NCBI RefSeq assembly: GCF_021018895.1
Contig: NC_079364.1
Coordinates: 1,818,901 to 1,882,900 of the forward strand
Length of the DNA: 64,000 bases
Direction of reading: 5' to 3'
From: Seriola aureovittata
Taxonomy: Eukaryota; Chordata; Actinopteri; Carangiformes; Carangidae
The position numbers and the translations under genes were made by a program. Positions 1 to 12,215 of the stretch are shown here, in pieces. Position 1 is the first letter of the stretch. Each line of letters opens with the position of its first letter. The notes beneath the pieces were generated by a model. It saw nothing but the letters and a program-made list of their open reading frames with translations, was not told where the DNA came from and searched no databases.

Positions 1-2033
1 GATCTATATGTTTACGGAGCAAGAACTCTTGTACAACTACACCATCAAACACATAACGAAAAGTAAAGCCCGGAGGCACAGGGAACAGTTAGCATCTGCC
101 AGTCAACACCTCTCACAAATTAACGCGTCGTATGTTGTTCGTTTCATCTGTACGCAAACAGTTAAATCAACTGTTTGTTTTTAATGACATGAGAGGTGCT
201 GGGTGGACGGATTAACTGCTGTTCATGAGGAAATAGAAACAAGTTCACGCTGTGCTTATTAAGCCTATCAGTGCCAGGTAAATATTTCGCAGTTTGTGTA
301 ATAACTGTCACTGCCAGAAGGGGGAGACAAAAGGTTTGCGACACAAACGTAAAGTATTGTTTTCTAACTACACAATTTTAAGATGCTGGTAATGAATCAA
401 GTTCCTCTCGTAATAACTTTTAAAAATGTTCAGTTTATATATGAAATATTTTTATTTACAAACATCACTGATTAACATAAAGCTTTATTAAGAGGTTTGT
501 TATTAGGTCAGAGCAGGTCCTGATCCTGTGTTTTCAGTTTCAGGTGTTATTATGCTGCTTCCAGTGAAACAGAATTTGTTGGAAACAGTTTCCTCTTAAT
601 TCTGTCGTCTTCTATTAGGACATAACCTACACTTATAAACTGATCCTCTCTCAGTGTCACAGCCAGAGTAAGCTGATTTATCATCTGATGTTCAGGGTGT
701 AATAAAAATGAAAACTATCAAAGATAATAATGTTGTACAATGTTGTGAAAGCTTCACACAGTAATTATTATTATCAGCTATTACATATATATATATTATG
801 TTGAGCAAAGAAAGAGTTCAGATTCTGCAGACTTTTCTCTGACAGCCACCACAGATGCACCTGTAGCTTCAGTTATTTGTACAGGCTTCATAATGGATGT
901 AAGGGGCCACTGAGGCTGCATCAACATGGGCCCTACGTTCTTGTGCTACAGCGCTGATTGTCACAGTGTGATTGTTTCATACATTCAAAGTAACTTAAAT
1001 CAAGTGTGTCAGGGGACACTTTACTGTGTATTAACTGAAGGGGAAACACTTCTTCCTCCTCCTCACGTACTTCAGGTACTGAAGCATCAAACACGTCCCT
1101 CAGTCAGACTGAGTTTATCCTTTGAGGCACATCTTTGATTTGTGATTTTGGTCTATATGAAGAAAGTTGACAGTTTTCTCATTTTACTGCAGTAGATACG
1201 CTCGACTCTACTGACGTCTGATTGTGTAGTAAATCCAAATTTAATACTGCAGGATGATACGAACACTAAAATCAATTATTTTCACTTTATCTATACGACT
1301 CTCATTATACATTTGGCTGAAATCACTAGTTCGTCTTCGGAGCTGCAGAAACACACTGTGTACAGAAATCCTTCTGTCCCTCAGGTTATGAAGTTTCCTT
1401 TCATCTCCGCCAACACAACAAAACGCTAACGCCGTAGAGTCCAGTCATTTAGCTCCAGCCTGCTCTGCTGAGTGCAGCGTGCAGGTTTTCCCTCTAATGG
1501 GACGTCTGCATGAATACCACAAAGGTCTCCGGCATCATCTGGAGCATACTAATGCTCCGCTTTGACGACTGGAGGCACACCACGAGTTATTTTTGTAAAA
1601 TCACCCTCCCACAAGGAATAAGAATGTTCCCCTCTCTGCCTTTAGGTGGAGAAAATGTAAATGGCTTAACATTATTCTTCCCAAATATCAATGTTTTTCA
1701 TGCAGCAGGACTAATTAGGATGCAAAACACAACGGCAAACTTATCTTTGCTTCCATTAGCTAACAGGTATATCACAGCTCCTGCAGCTCACTGTCCCTCC
1801 TCCACAGGTTCTTACTGAGATAAAATACTCTTTAGAGTAGATGGCACAGTACAAAAAAAACAGAAATCATTTAATTACAAACTGTGTTTTTTTTTTTTTT
1901 TTTTTTCCTAAACTCTCCTGACACGTCCGAGTAAAACAACCACATCCGCTCTCAGAGACAATTTCGTTTCCTGTGAACGAAGCAGAGCTACAGTGGCCTA
2001 CATATGCCGACACACCACAGTCCACAGCACCAG
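1..2033. other. Non-coding sequence, no gene recognised
   Basis: AT-rich unique sequence with short homopolymers (a T run near 1887-1906) and a small AT repeat near 786-798. The 102-codon open frame at 1510-1818 has no recognisable motif and no flanking splice-site pattern, so I treat it as chance. Nothing else could be supported. Confidence 0.6.
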
Positions 2034-2179
<146 letters not shown>

Positions 2180-2310
2180 GAGGCTAGTTTGAATATGGCT
2201 GTCACATGTACTCAGTGTAGTTGTCGCCATAGCGTCTATTTCTGTCCTGTACCAGGTGTGGGAGAGCTGAGAACAATCTCCTCACTTTCATTACCGTGAA
2301 ATGGTTTACA

Positions 2311-2311
<1 letters not shown>

Positions 2312-2373
<62 letters not shown>

Positions 2374-2387
2374 CACACACACACACT
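2312..2387. repeat. (CA)n microsatellite
   Basis: A second CA tract of about 75 bp, 135 bp after the first, with one interruption near 2372. It is followed by a short duplicated 'catgtgatt' at 2388-2405. The closeness of the two tracts suggests they were once one array or arose from a local duplication. Confidence 0.95.
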
Positions 2388-3215
2388 CATGTGATTCATG
2401 TGATTCTACACTCACGACTACAAACATACTCTTACTTTCAAATGTGTAATAACCGGAGGTCCTTCATGTTTTCTCTGTTGATTTATGCTTCTCTTCGCTT
2501 TAACAGAACTTACACATTATTGTGGTCTTTACGGTCGGGTTGACCCCCTCGCTGGTAAACTTGTAATCGCACATGCACAAAAGCTATCCTCAGCGTATCA
2601 CCTCTGTACTATATAAGTACAATTGAATTATCTTGAAGCTGCTGCCTCTGGATCCTCTCTCTGTTCCTAGCATCTCTAGTGAACTTGAGAAAACAGCCTC
2701 CATGTTTACTGCAGGCGCTGGTGGGATCTGGTTTTTCCTACCTTCATACATTTCACCGGGAAAAAAGATTAAGATACAAGAAGATACAAAACATGAATAT
2801 TTGACTCATCACCTAAAAACAAAGAAGGACTATTTATGTTATGTTTATGACAAATTCAAATCCCCGTTTCCATCCCCACCCAAACCCACCCGTAGGATTA
2901 AAGGTTATAGAAGAAGAACTGCTGTAATAGGATATTTATGGGGTCCCCTTTAGTGTGATTATAGATCAGCTCTAGCTTCTATATTAATACTGTGAAAGTA
3001 TCAAAGCCTCAGTCCACAGAGAAATGCACACAGCCTGTATTCAGAAACTGAGCCTTAAAACCAGCCGTCAGGACTTCTGGAACTTTGTGATGTCACAACA
3101 AAGCAGTCACCAAGCCCCGCCCACCTGGACCCACCATCCAAACCTTGCAGGATTTGGTTTCTCTGAGTGTTTACATGAAATCTGCTATATTTTTATTGGA
3201 TCACTTAGAAAACAG

Positions 3216-3265
3216 TGAGCCAATCAGAAGAGAGGCTCAGAGCCTCGTCTCTTCTGATTGGCTCA
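3216..3265. repeat. Palindrome with paired CCAAT boxes
   Basis: The left arm TGAGCCAATCAGAAGAGA pairs with the right arm TCTCTTCTGATTGGCTCA across about 14 bp. Each arm carries an ATTGG/CCAAT pentamer. The same hairpin is present in the inverted copy near 37762-37812, so it belongs to family A. Confidence 0.85.
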
Positions 3266-3369
3266 AAGACCTGTTGTTACTAGAGCTCCACAGAGAAGCC
3301 CGAAAGAGGAGATGTGAAACTACACAGAGATGGTTTTTACATCTTCTTATGGATCAACACTTCAAATAA

Positions 3370-3525
3370 CCCATTTATACCGGATGCTGCGTAGCGCAAC
3401 ATTGTTGATTCTTCATCATTTTCATGATATATTTATACATATTTTACATATTTATATGCTGCATGCGTCATGAAAATGACGAGGAATCAACAATGCTGCG
3501 CTACGCAGCATCCGGTATAAATGGG
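3370..3525. mobile_element. 156-bp palindromic MITE with 4-bp target duplication
   Basis: The ends are long near-perfect inverted repeats of about 58 bp (CCCATTTATACCGGATGC at the left, its complement at the right, ending GGTATAAATGGG). It is bounded by the direct repeat ATAA at 3366-3369 and 3526-3529. The copy of the host repeat on the other strand near 37660 reads straight through with a single ATAA, so this is a true insertion with a visible empty site. It has no open frame and would depend on a transposase in trans. Superfamily not assigned. Confidence 0.9.
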
Positions 3526-3760
3526 ATAAAACACAGAAGAAGAAAATATGGAGCTTTAAAAACCTTCATATCTTAAGAAAGGTTTGAGAGGACCTTTCGA
3601 GTTAATGTGAAAACCACAGAGGAGATCGGGGTCAGGTTTAAACTGGCTTCCAAACATCACACTAGAAGCTTTAAAACACTCAAAGTGGAGAGATCCTGTC
3701 GGCTGCTCTCTACATCGAGGGCGTAACAGCTCAGAGATAAAATATTTTAGACCAGTATTA

Positions 3761-6700
3761 TATTGCAACTGCAAATAAAGTTAAATGCTGAAAATGATCA
3801 GACCTCCAGTCATGTCTACGTCTACATCATTTTTCTGCTGAGTTCCCTGTTGTTATAAATTCATTTTATTTTCAGTTTTACTCTCCATCTATAAAGCAAC
3901 ACTTGAAACCTCAATGCTTCCATTAATAATTGCTGAACAAATATAAAATGCTGAATACGTGAAATAAAAATAGGCAAAGAACAGACACACTCGAATGAGT
4001 AAGAACAGTGAGCGATACACGAGGGGTCTCAGAGCCCCTAATTAACACCAAGGCTCTACAAACAAAGCTAATTATTTTCTTTTTAATCGATATTATAAAA
4101 TGTATTTTCATGTTTCAGGGGATGTGCTGCAGCTGCTGGCATGGAAACCAGCAGTGGTTGCAACCCCGCAAACTGTACAATTAATACAAGTGAAATAATA
4201 TATTCTGAACTGTGTGGTTCTGCTCCCCCGCTCTTAATTTGAAAAACCTCATTTATGTCATATGCTTTTAACCCTTATCAGTCCCTCAATGTCAAAATAA
4301 TAACGTCAGAAAATAATAACGCACTGTGCTGCTCTTCTACAAATGATCTCACTACACGTCAGATAATGGTTGAAGCTTGTGTCCAGTCAGAAGATTTAAA
4401 CAATGAATGAAGTCTTCCTGTCTGCACGTCACCCTGGTTTCATTTATCTGTTTTTATTGTTTGTTTTTTTAACATTTATTAAGTTCCTTTGCCGTCTTAC
4501 TCTCAGCTGTCAGTTTATTAGGTACGCCTGGTTAAACCTAATGCAGTGTAATATAACAGTGAGGCAGTAAATCCTCCTTCATGAAGGTTATATTGTTCAG
4601 TTTGTGTTAAAACTATTTCTATTAATGTGTCCACCCCTGTTACATCACTGATGACAGAAACACTTCTCTGGATAATTCAATACAGCTCAACAGCAGCATG
4701 AACTACGTCCTCCAGAGTGAACAGTTCGATCACCTCGGTAACTGAGTTTCAATAAAAGCTGATCATTATAACCTGAATGGAGGTGGCCTTATTACAGGAC
4801 TGCGCAGGTGAGAGGTCGGTTCTGATGCAGTTGCACGGCAGGTTTGCAAAATTAGAAATGTGCAGGATTCTGGGTAGAAGTAGTGTAAATGTGTTTTACA
4901 TACATTTCTTATTTTCCTCACAGCACAGGCTCCTGATGGCAGGAATCTACCACATTCAATTAAAGGCAGTCTTCTGAGACTTTTGGCTGTGAGACAATAG
5001 AAAAATAGGCCCATACAATAAAAAAAAGGCTGAATAATTAAGCCTAATTAAATCCTTATAGCCTAAAACTATAAACCAGCTAAAGAGGGACAGATCGTCC
5101 TTTGGTTTAATGCATCCTCTGTTATTTACAGCCCAGTGATCAAGTAAGAGTCATTTTTTCTTCAACTTAAAACAAAACATCTGAAGCTCTGGGCTGGATC
5201 TTCTAGTTTTCAGGGGAACTGCTCTATTTAATAAACTCCAGTTGATCAAATCTGGTCAATGGAATAAAAACATAAAATTAAAAGCGCCAAGTGAAAGAAA
5301 AGACATTGTGAGTTTGACGGGAAAAGAAAAAGTAGTTTCTGATCCCACAGCGTTTTTTTTTAAACTTTGTGTTTACATTTCTTTTTAAACCTCTGAGTTT
5401 ATTTTTTGACAGCTATACCTGATGAAGCAGCTTAAAGGTGAGTTTGAATTTGTCAGTGAGACACGAGGAAATGGGGGAAATGGGTGGGAAGGGCGTCGTA
5501 CTTTGCCGAGATAAAGACAGAGGAGCATTTTCCAGCGGGGATTTTTTGTGCGAGACAAACGTGCTAATCTGACAGCCTGGAGCCAAGCATTAGCAACATG
5601 AGCCCCCTGCTGAACGCAGGAGATTCTTTGATTTCCCTTCTTCCTACAGTTTGTTTCTTGGTCTTGTACTCTTCAAAAATAGACTTGCATGGCATGTTCT
5701 TGGCCTCTTAATATTTCATCACTCCACTTAGCTCGACGAGCATCTATTATTCACTAAGAGGTGGTCGCAATTAAGGACCCTGCCAATCAGCGGAGCCTCG
5801 GGGGACCCGGGCGTCACCGGGAATCTGCTCGCAGACTGCAGAGAAGCGATTTGAGGAGAGGATCCGTGAGCAAGGGGGACATTAACGCATATGGCGGCTG
5901 AGGATAGAGACTTGTTAAAAGATATGATGTCTAAGCATGAAGCATATGGATGCAGAATAAAGCAGCAGGAGGATTGTCCTACAGCCTCCCAGGGGATCAA
6001 GGTTTCAAACTAACTGCCTACTGAAGTGTCCTTGAGCAGGACACTGAATCTAACTCCAGATTTATTCTCGTCATGTGCACATGCACACACAGCTCTGAAA
6101 ATGAACTAATGTGAGACTGACTCTGTCAGTCAGTCCCCTCTACAAGATGTGTTGAAAAATTTAAAGTACATGACAAAACAATAGGAGAATGATTCACATT
6201 TAACTTTGACATTATAAATATTAATTCAAATGTCACACTCTAAATAGAACAAAACCAAAGCTTGGGACGAAGCTGCAGATCAGCTGAACCCTACAAAGAC
6301 TAAACAAACTGCACATAAAGATTGTTTCCTCCGTCATCTTTTTCAGTCTCTACAACTACGAGACAACACACTGAACCGCTGCTGTTTCTGTGCAGAGACA
6401 TTTGCACTGAAAACAGGAAATAGCTCAGAGTTTGGCTGAGATCGTGGATGGACACGTGTGTAGGACTGTGGAGTCGACACAGGGACCTGGAGCTGAGTGA
6501 GCTCAGCATGCTAACATATATCTTAGCGAAGACAATTAGCATGCTAAGATTTGCTACGTAGCAATAAAACACAAAGCACAGCAGCTGAGGCTGATGGGAA
6601 TGTTGAAATTCTGACCTGATGGTGGCGCCAGATGAAAAGTCAGAGGATCATCAAAGTTGTTACGTCTCATTGTAAGTGAGACCAAATTTCACAGAAAACA

Positions 6701-8253
6701 TTTCACTCAGAAACCCCAAATGTCAAAGTCAGGGATTACTTCAGATGCCTTCACCTGTCTGACCTTTGACCCTCACGCTGAGAGTTTCCCACATCACTGC
6801 CCTCGGCCTCAGGCGTCACCAGGCTTCGTCCTCTCAGGAACATGAATGTGAAGAACAATCAGTCTGCCAAAGTGGTGAACCGGACCACAGGATGGTTTGG
6901 ACATTTTAATCAGATTCAAATAAAACTGGATGAAAAACCACAGGATCTCGGTTTCTACGGCAACGCACACAACATGGGGAGTTAACTGCTTAAGTGCAGA
7001 AGTTTCAATTTACATGCAGCAGAGAGAACAAAGACCAACTGAGATCAGATTTGTGATCCGACCAGAAGAGAGTCACACAATCATTTTTGTGGCCGAGTGT
7101 AAATCAAAGAACCTGAAATCTTTCCCAACTTGTATCTGACACAAGACACTTGAAATGACGAGTGGAAATGAGGCCTAAATCTCACTGCCTCCAGCAAAGA
7201 ATATATCAGAGTATTCAGCACAACAAGAAAACAAATGCAAATTTTGTCTTTCATCAACATACCAAAGGAGAAGACCTGTTTATGTTACCAGCATGTTGGT
7301 TAAATCATGAGCGTGCACCTGTGACACAGATTCAGGCACATAACGAGCTCAGTTGTGTCTAGATTTGGATGATGTTTGTAGGATTATTTGGTTTTCAGGA
7401 CGTTGTGGACCAAGGCTCCAGTGAGGTAAACTGCAAAACCTTATAATTAATTAAAGCTTCTACAACAAGACCACAGATTGATCGTTTCCTTTAACGTCCG
7501 TACCCCAAACCAGCACTTCAAAAACCTATTTGCAGCATTTTAGATTCTGTCTACTTCAGTCTCCACCCCTCCTCCCTCCCTCCCTCCCTCCTCGAGGAGG
7601 AGGAGAAAGATGGAGATGAGAAAATCTGCCCACTCAACCCCTCTGGGAGCAAAGACTGAGATAAAGTGATAGAAGACTAAATAGAAAAAAAGGGAAGAAG
7701 CAGCAAAACAGAAATTGGAAGGGACAGAGGAGAAGAGGAAAGTGCAGCATCCTGCTGTTTGTCCAGGAAGACTTTTATCAGCTGACAGCAGATTATTATT
7801 ATTTCTGACTTCATCACAACCTGCAGTCACTGGAGCAAAAACATCACTTAATATTCTCTAATTAAGCCAAACAGGCCTGTTGTTATTAATGAATTAATCT
7901 GCTGCTTTCAGCATCACACACACTGATCATTATTGCATTGCTCAAAGTGTTCTGTGGATCTGAAATCTCCTTTGTGCGAAAACAAGTAATTTTACATGAG
8001 TCACTGGCAAGTTGACTGGCTGTGGGAAAACACTAAAAATAATTCAGTTTTCATTGAAATTCTGTTGAAGTTTTGCTTCACAACAACTGTTTCTCTAGAG
8101 AGGAAGTTTGTAGTCTCCTCATAAATGTTCGACCATGTCTCCGACAAAATGCCTCAATTACTTTGCCAAATCATTCTGCAGGAAACATGTTGTTGTTTAG
8201 ATCACGCTCACTGCACGACTTCTTCTCACTCAGGTCTGCGGGGTTTTGAGATG
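3761..8253. other. Non-coding stretch with one recognisable repeat and one unusual unique block
   Basis: No exon with convincing splice sites was found on either strand. A dispersed repeat sits at 4505-4750. The block 5560-5990 is of higher complexity and GC than its surroundings, and is raised separately as a possible conserved element. A C/T-rich run occurs at 7565-7592. The remainder is AT-rich sequence in which I see nothing. Confidence 0.5.
4505..4750 (+). repeat. Dispersed repeat beginning 'gtttattaggtac'
   Basis: Shares 'tttattaggtac(a/g)cctg' followed by 'aatgca' with 31397-31440. I recall this start as that of a common teleost interspersed repeat. The two copies diverge after about 40 bp; the 3' end is set by eye. 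Confidence 0.5.
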
Positions 8254-8261
8254 AGATCAGG

Positions 8262-8526
8262 GGCCAGCTGCACAAAACACCTTACGTTAAGTCTTAACTT
8301 AAGCCTTCTCCTTAAAATGTTCATGTAAGTATTTCAGGGTTTTTCCTTATCTTAGTCTTATATTTAAGGAGTCAGTTGAACCGTTGCACAAAAGACCTTA
8401 GCAACCAGAGTAATGAAAAAAAAAACTAAAGGTACCTCTGACTCAATCTTAACAACATAACTGAAACAGCAGAATTTTACCGCTGTAAAATGTCTTTCAC
8501 TGCTTCACTTTGAGCAACCGGGCCCC
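8262..8526. mobile_element. hAT-like MITE, about 265 bp
   Basis: Terminal inverted repeats are readable: 'ggggccagctgcacaaa' at the left, and at the right a sequence whose complement is 'ggggcccggttgctcaaa'. The element is bounded by the 8-bp direct repeat AGATCAGG at 8254-8261 and 8527-8534. Eight-base target duplication is the hallmark of the hAT superfamily. No transposase frame is present, so it is non-autonomous. Exact end bases are ambiguous by two or three because the duplication overlaps the G run. Confidence 0.75.
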
Positions 8527-8534
8527 AGATCAGG

Positions 8535-9226
8535 GCGGATGGATGGGTCACCAACACTTGTGGTTTGCGGGCTGACATCAAAGGTTGACATTTGGAAGTA
8601 GAAGATTTTCTGACAGCACTGAAGGTTATGGTCATGACCTCACATGTGTTGTCAGAAAAAATTTATATTAACCACCTAAAAAGCCAAGATCAGCTGACGT
8701 GTACGCTACATTTTGATTTTTACTCACTGCTTCATCGTTCCGTCAAACAGCACATTAGTTTGGAACTACATTTTCTCAAATGCTGAAATTCCATATTCCT
8801 ACGCACAAGTGCACTTACACCACACACTGCATTACATCATAGATCAGCTGTTTGAATTATAAAAGGCTGTTTGATGGCAAGAGAACATGGTGAAAATATT
8901 CTATATATAGCGTACACTTAAACTGATGGTGATTTTTTTTTTTACTATGCATTTTCTAAGTGGCTGAAATAAATTTTTTTCTGCTGTGCCGTCCACAGCA
9001 GCACATCACTCAGCTTCTGTGTTGGTGCTTCTGCATCACACTAACCTGAATCTACAGCAGGTAATATACTGACTATTGATTAGTGCCTCACACAACACCA
9101 TGTCATGTTTCCAGATATGTCGCTTCATTTTCTTAAACAAAACTATGCAGAAAACTATTCATCTTCAATGAGGATCTCAGACACACATCTTGCCTCTTTA
9201 ATCAGTTTCAAGCTGCTGTTTGATAT

Positions 9227-9273
<47 letters not shown>

Positions 9274-10711
9274 CACAAACAAACACACACACACGCAATT
9301 CAACTGGCTGGTGCAAACCATTTTTCCTGTGTAATAATGTGATAAATGTACTAAACAGATGACAGAGTTTATGAAGTCTGGGCACTGATCCACACAACAA
9401 TACAGCAGAGCAGATATCTGACAGCAGGAAGCCAAACAGTTACATCCTCAGCCAAACACAGAAAACACTCAGATCCAACAATCACACTGCTGAGAGACCT
9501 GAGAGCTGCTGGGAAAACTACACCGACTCCCACTGATCTGTTTTCTAAACTCTACAGATCTGTGTCAGTTTTCAACTCCACTGTTTTCCCAAAACCAAGA
9601 GGACACTTCAGCCGGTCACCAGAGACTCCTACCATAAAGTTAAAAGCTTATAAACTTTACGGTTTTGAATCTGGACTTTTGGTATTAGGAAAAAGTGGCT
9701 CATGAAAAATAAGGTGTTTCACATTTAGTATCTACAGCTGCTATTTCAACATGTCAGGCACATATTTAATCTACATTTAGACAAACAGAAGAATCCAATT
9801 GGACAATACTTAAGGTCTCAGATCGGGCTCCGAATGAAAATAAACTTGATCATCACCAACAGTCAATTCAGTCCATTTAATGAGAGCTACACACTGCTGT
9901 GTATCTGGTATCACTTGTCAACAAACGGCTGCAAGAATATATTACAATAAAAAAGCTAATTTAGCCGATTTGGTATGACTATGAGGTTAACAATGTCCGT
10001 CCTGGAATAGTTACACAGAAAAAGCACATTCATGACAACAATAATGATAATAATAATAAAGGTCGACATGATTCCACATTTCCACATATGTTCTTATTAT
10101 TATACTTTTACTAGATAATTCACCTATAACCTACTAAGCATTGTGATATTTAAATCTTGATATTTATTCCTTAACATTTGATACTCATTGTTATTTTTAT
10201 ATGTAGCAGATGCTGTGGCTCTACAGAAAAAGATCATCCTTAAAAGTAACAGCATGCCTCATACTGTAAGAATCTAAATGTGCCAGTTAGTGTAATCAGA
10301 GATATTATAGGAATATCATACAAAAAAAATACAGTCACCACAAACTCACTGTCAGCACCGCATTTAGAAGAAATATTAATTATTAAAAGGACGATTACTT
10401 TTTAGAGAATTCAGAAACAGAGGCCATAATTAATAATTACAGAATATTAGAAACCACTTATCACTGGATAATGACAGTTATATGATCACAACCATGACAA
10501 CAAACCCACAACTTCAAAATAGTAATATCACTGTCATAAACATAAAAACATGTGCAAAGTCCTGTGCACCGCAAATAAATAACAGATATCATAGTGAAGG
10601 AATTCAGCAACTCAGAGTCTAAAACAGAAAAATATGCTAAACTATTCGACACAATAATCCGCACATACTCTCAGTCAACGTCAACAGTCCGCTGTGTTTG
10701 AATCAACTCAC
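8535..10711. other. Non-coding stretch
   Basis: AT-rich unique sequence, with a CA microsatellite at 9228-9294. If the - strand candidate exon at 10712-10757 is real, this would be its first intron. I could not identify a convincing second exon in it. Confidence 0.5.
9228..9294. repeat. (CA)n microsatellite, interrupted
   Basis: CA repeat with three AAAC-type interruptions (near 9257, 9278, 9282). Confidence 0.95.
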
Positions 10712-10757
10712 CGTGTCCGGTTCCTCCGGTTCGTCCGGTCACCATCTGAGGGATCAT
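10712..10757 (-). CDS. Candidate first coding exon, - strand, gene unknown
   Basis: Read on the - strand, an ATG at 10757 opens 15 codons (MIPQMVTGRTGGTGH) plus one base before a canonical donor, G|gtgagt, at 10711. Upstream of the ATG the sequence is GC-rich with several CpGs (10760-10850), as expected near a transcription start. The peptide is too short and too low in complexity to identify. It could equally be a non-coding 5' exon. Any partner exons would lie further left and may be outside the window. Confidence 0.3.
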
Positions 10758-10759
10758 CC

Positions 10760-11603
10760 GGCGGAGGATCACTGACTGCAGGGTGTGAGCGCTCAGCGAT
10801 CCGCCGGAGCTCCACGCTGCGTTCAAGACAGACAGAGCGAGAGATGGCGTTTCCTTTTCAGACTTTCAAAATAAAACATACCAAACCAGAATAGGCCTCG
10901 AAAGGAAGTGAGTTTGTTGTATATGTATATCACATTTCACACACATTTCTTTCACTTGCACTTCATTGATTTACTGTAACATGTTGTGTAAAGAAAAAAA
11001 ACGTGAATCGCTAAGGACAAGAACTGTAATTTGAGTTACAAACACGTCGTCCACCTCTTGACTTTCAAAATAAAGCACTAATTTACATTACCTTACCGAA
11101 GCTGTAAAATACTGTAAATGTGAACTAAAATTACAACAAAACAGTGTGAAACTGGAATAACTTATGGACGAAACCTAACTTACACGGACTGCAACTGACT
11201 CTACACCACTAGGTCCTCCACATTAACAAAATTGCCAGGGGATAAAAAAATATATATATACAAAGAAAGAAACATGAAGCCAAGTCACTAACTAAACTTC
11301 CTACTTCGCCTTATAAGCAAAGTATACACAGTAAACACAATAGCAACGAAGCTAATGCTAGCTAGGTTTCTTACAGTTGACCTAGCTTGGAATGTTAGCT
11401 TAACTTAGCTAGCTTCCGTTTGAACACTAATAAAGTGACGAAAATTAAATATGTCATCAACAGACACTTAAGCTTTAACATTTTTATTGTTAGCTCTGAG
11501 TTAAGTTAATTTAACTGTCACAGACTGGTGCCACATAAACTTACTGCGCCACTCGCTCCTACCGCCATCTACTGGTGACAACTGCGCATGCTCACTCACT
11601 GAC
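10760..11603. promoter_or_regulatory. Possible bidirectional promoter region
   Basis: The interval separates the candidate - strand first exon at 10712-10757 from the candidate + strand first exon at 11604-11659. The + strand side carries ctgcgcatgc at 11581-11590, close to the NRF-1 palindrome, and ccgccat at 11561-11567, a YY1-type core; both are typical just upstream of housekeeping starts. The middle (11340-11420) is AT-rich with repeated 'gctagct'. Divergent use is inferred from layout only. Confidence 0.35.
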
Positions 11604-11659
11604 ATGGCTTCCGGAAGCATATTATGGAGAATGAAGCAAACAGGACAGGTGGACTTCAG
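11604..11659 (+). CDS. Candidate first coding exon, + strand, gene unknown
   Basis: An ATG at 11604 opens MASGSILWRMKQTGQVDF plus two bases, then a perfect donor CAG|gtgagt at 11660. The promoter-type motifs just upstream (NRF-1-like, YY1-like) support a transcription start. I do not recognise the peptide. The phase fits the acceptor at 12807-12808, which would continue the frame (see 12809-13046). It may also be an untranslated or lncRNA exon. Confidence 0.4.
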
Positions 11660-11904
11660 GTGAGTTGATCAAAAGGGAACATCAGGACTATGAGGTGATG
11701 TCCTCTGTGTATTTTTAATATCTTAAGATTTGACCAGTTTTAGTCGAATGAATAAATGAATAAATATTAAGGGATGGGATTTAGTAGTTTAAACAAAACA
11801 TGTGTTTGGGGGACTTATGACCTCAGTATTTGTCCATATTTTAATGTCTGAAACTGTGCATTTGACAAATTTTAAATGTAAAACACTGATCATACACAGC
11901 AGTA

Positions 11905-12215
11905 GGGCTGCAACTTATGGTTATTTTCCTTTTGTTATTAATGATTAATTGTTTGCTGCTCAAAAAAGTCAGAGGATAGATAAAAATGATCCATAATCCA
12001 AGGTGATATCAATAAATTTCTTGTTTTGTCTGACCAAGTCCAAAACATAAACAGTTGAGTTTACTATCATGTAACTCAGAGTACAGCAGCAGGTTTGAAA
12101 AACTGGACTCTGAAAATAATTTTTAAAAAAACATAATCAATTATTTGATTATTAAAATGGTCGCAGAATAATCAAATAATAGTTTCATCCATAATCATTT
12201 CAGCTCTGAACAGCA
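11905..12215. repeat. Dispersed repeat, 'ggctgcaac...ataatc' family (family D)
   Basis: Begins 'agggctgcaacttatggttatttt' and ends with runs of 'aatcaaataatagttt'. Related blocks occur at 21482-21600, 29768-29960, 38118-38330, 48930-49215 and 61765-62035. I recall this type as an abundant teleost repeat, probably hAT-derived. No coding capacity. Confidence 0.55.

Larger units (their letters stand above)
2951..3760 (+). mobile_element. Interspersed element, family A, copy 1 (interrupted)
   Basis: This block is closely similar to the reverse complement of 37634-38130 and, in part, to 55363-55549. Shared landmarks include 'gattatagatcagctctagc', 'cagcctgtattcagaaactg' and 'gacttctggaactttgtgat'. 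It carries no coding capacity I can recognise. A palindrome at 3216-3265 lies inside it, and a 156-bp MITE interrupts it at 3370-3525. The 3' limit is uncertain because the other copies end earlier, near the sequence at 3550. Class not determined; it could be a SINE or a non-autonomous DNA element. Confidence 0.8.
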
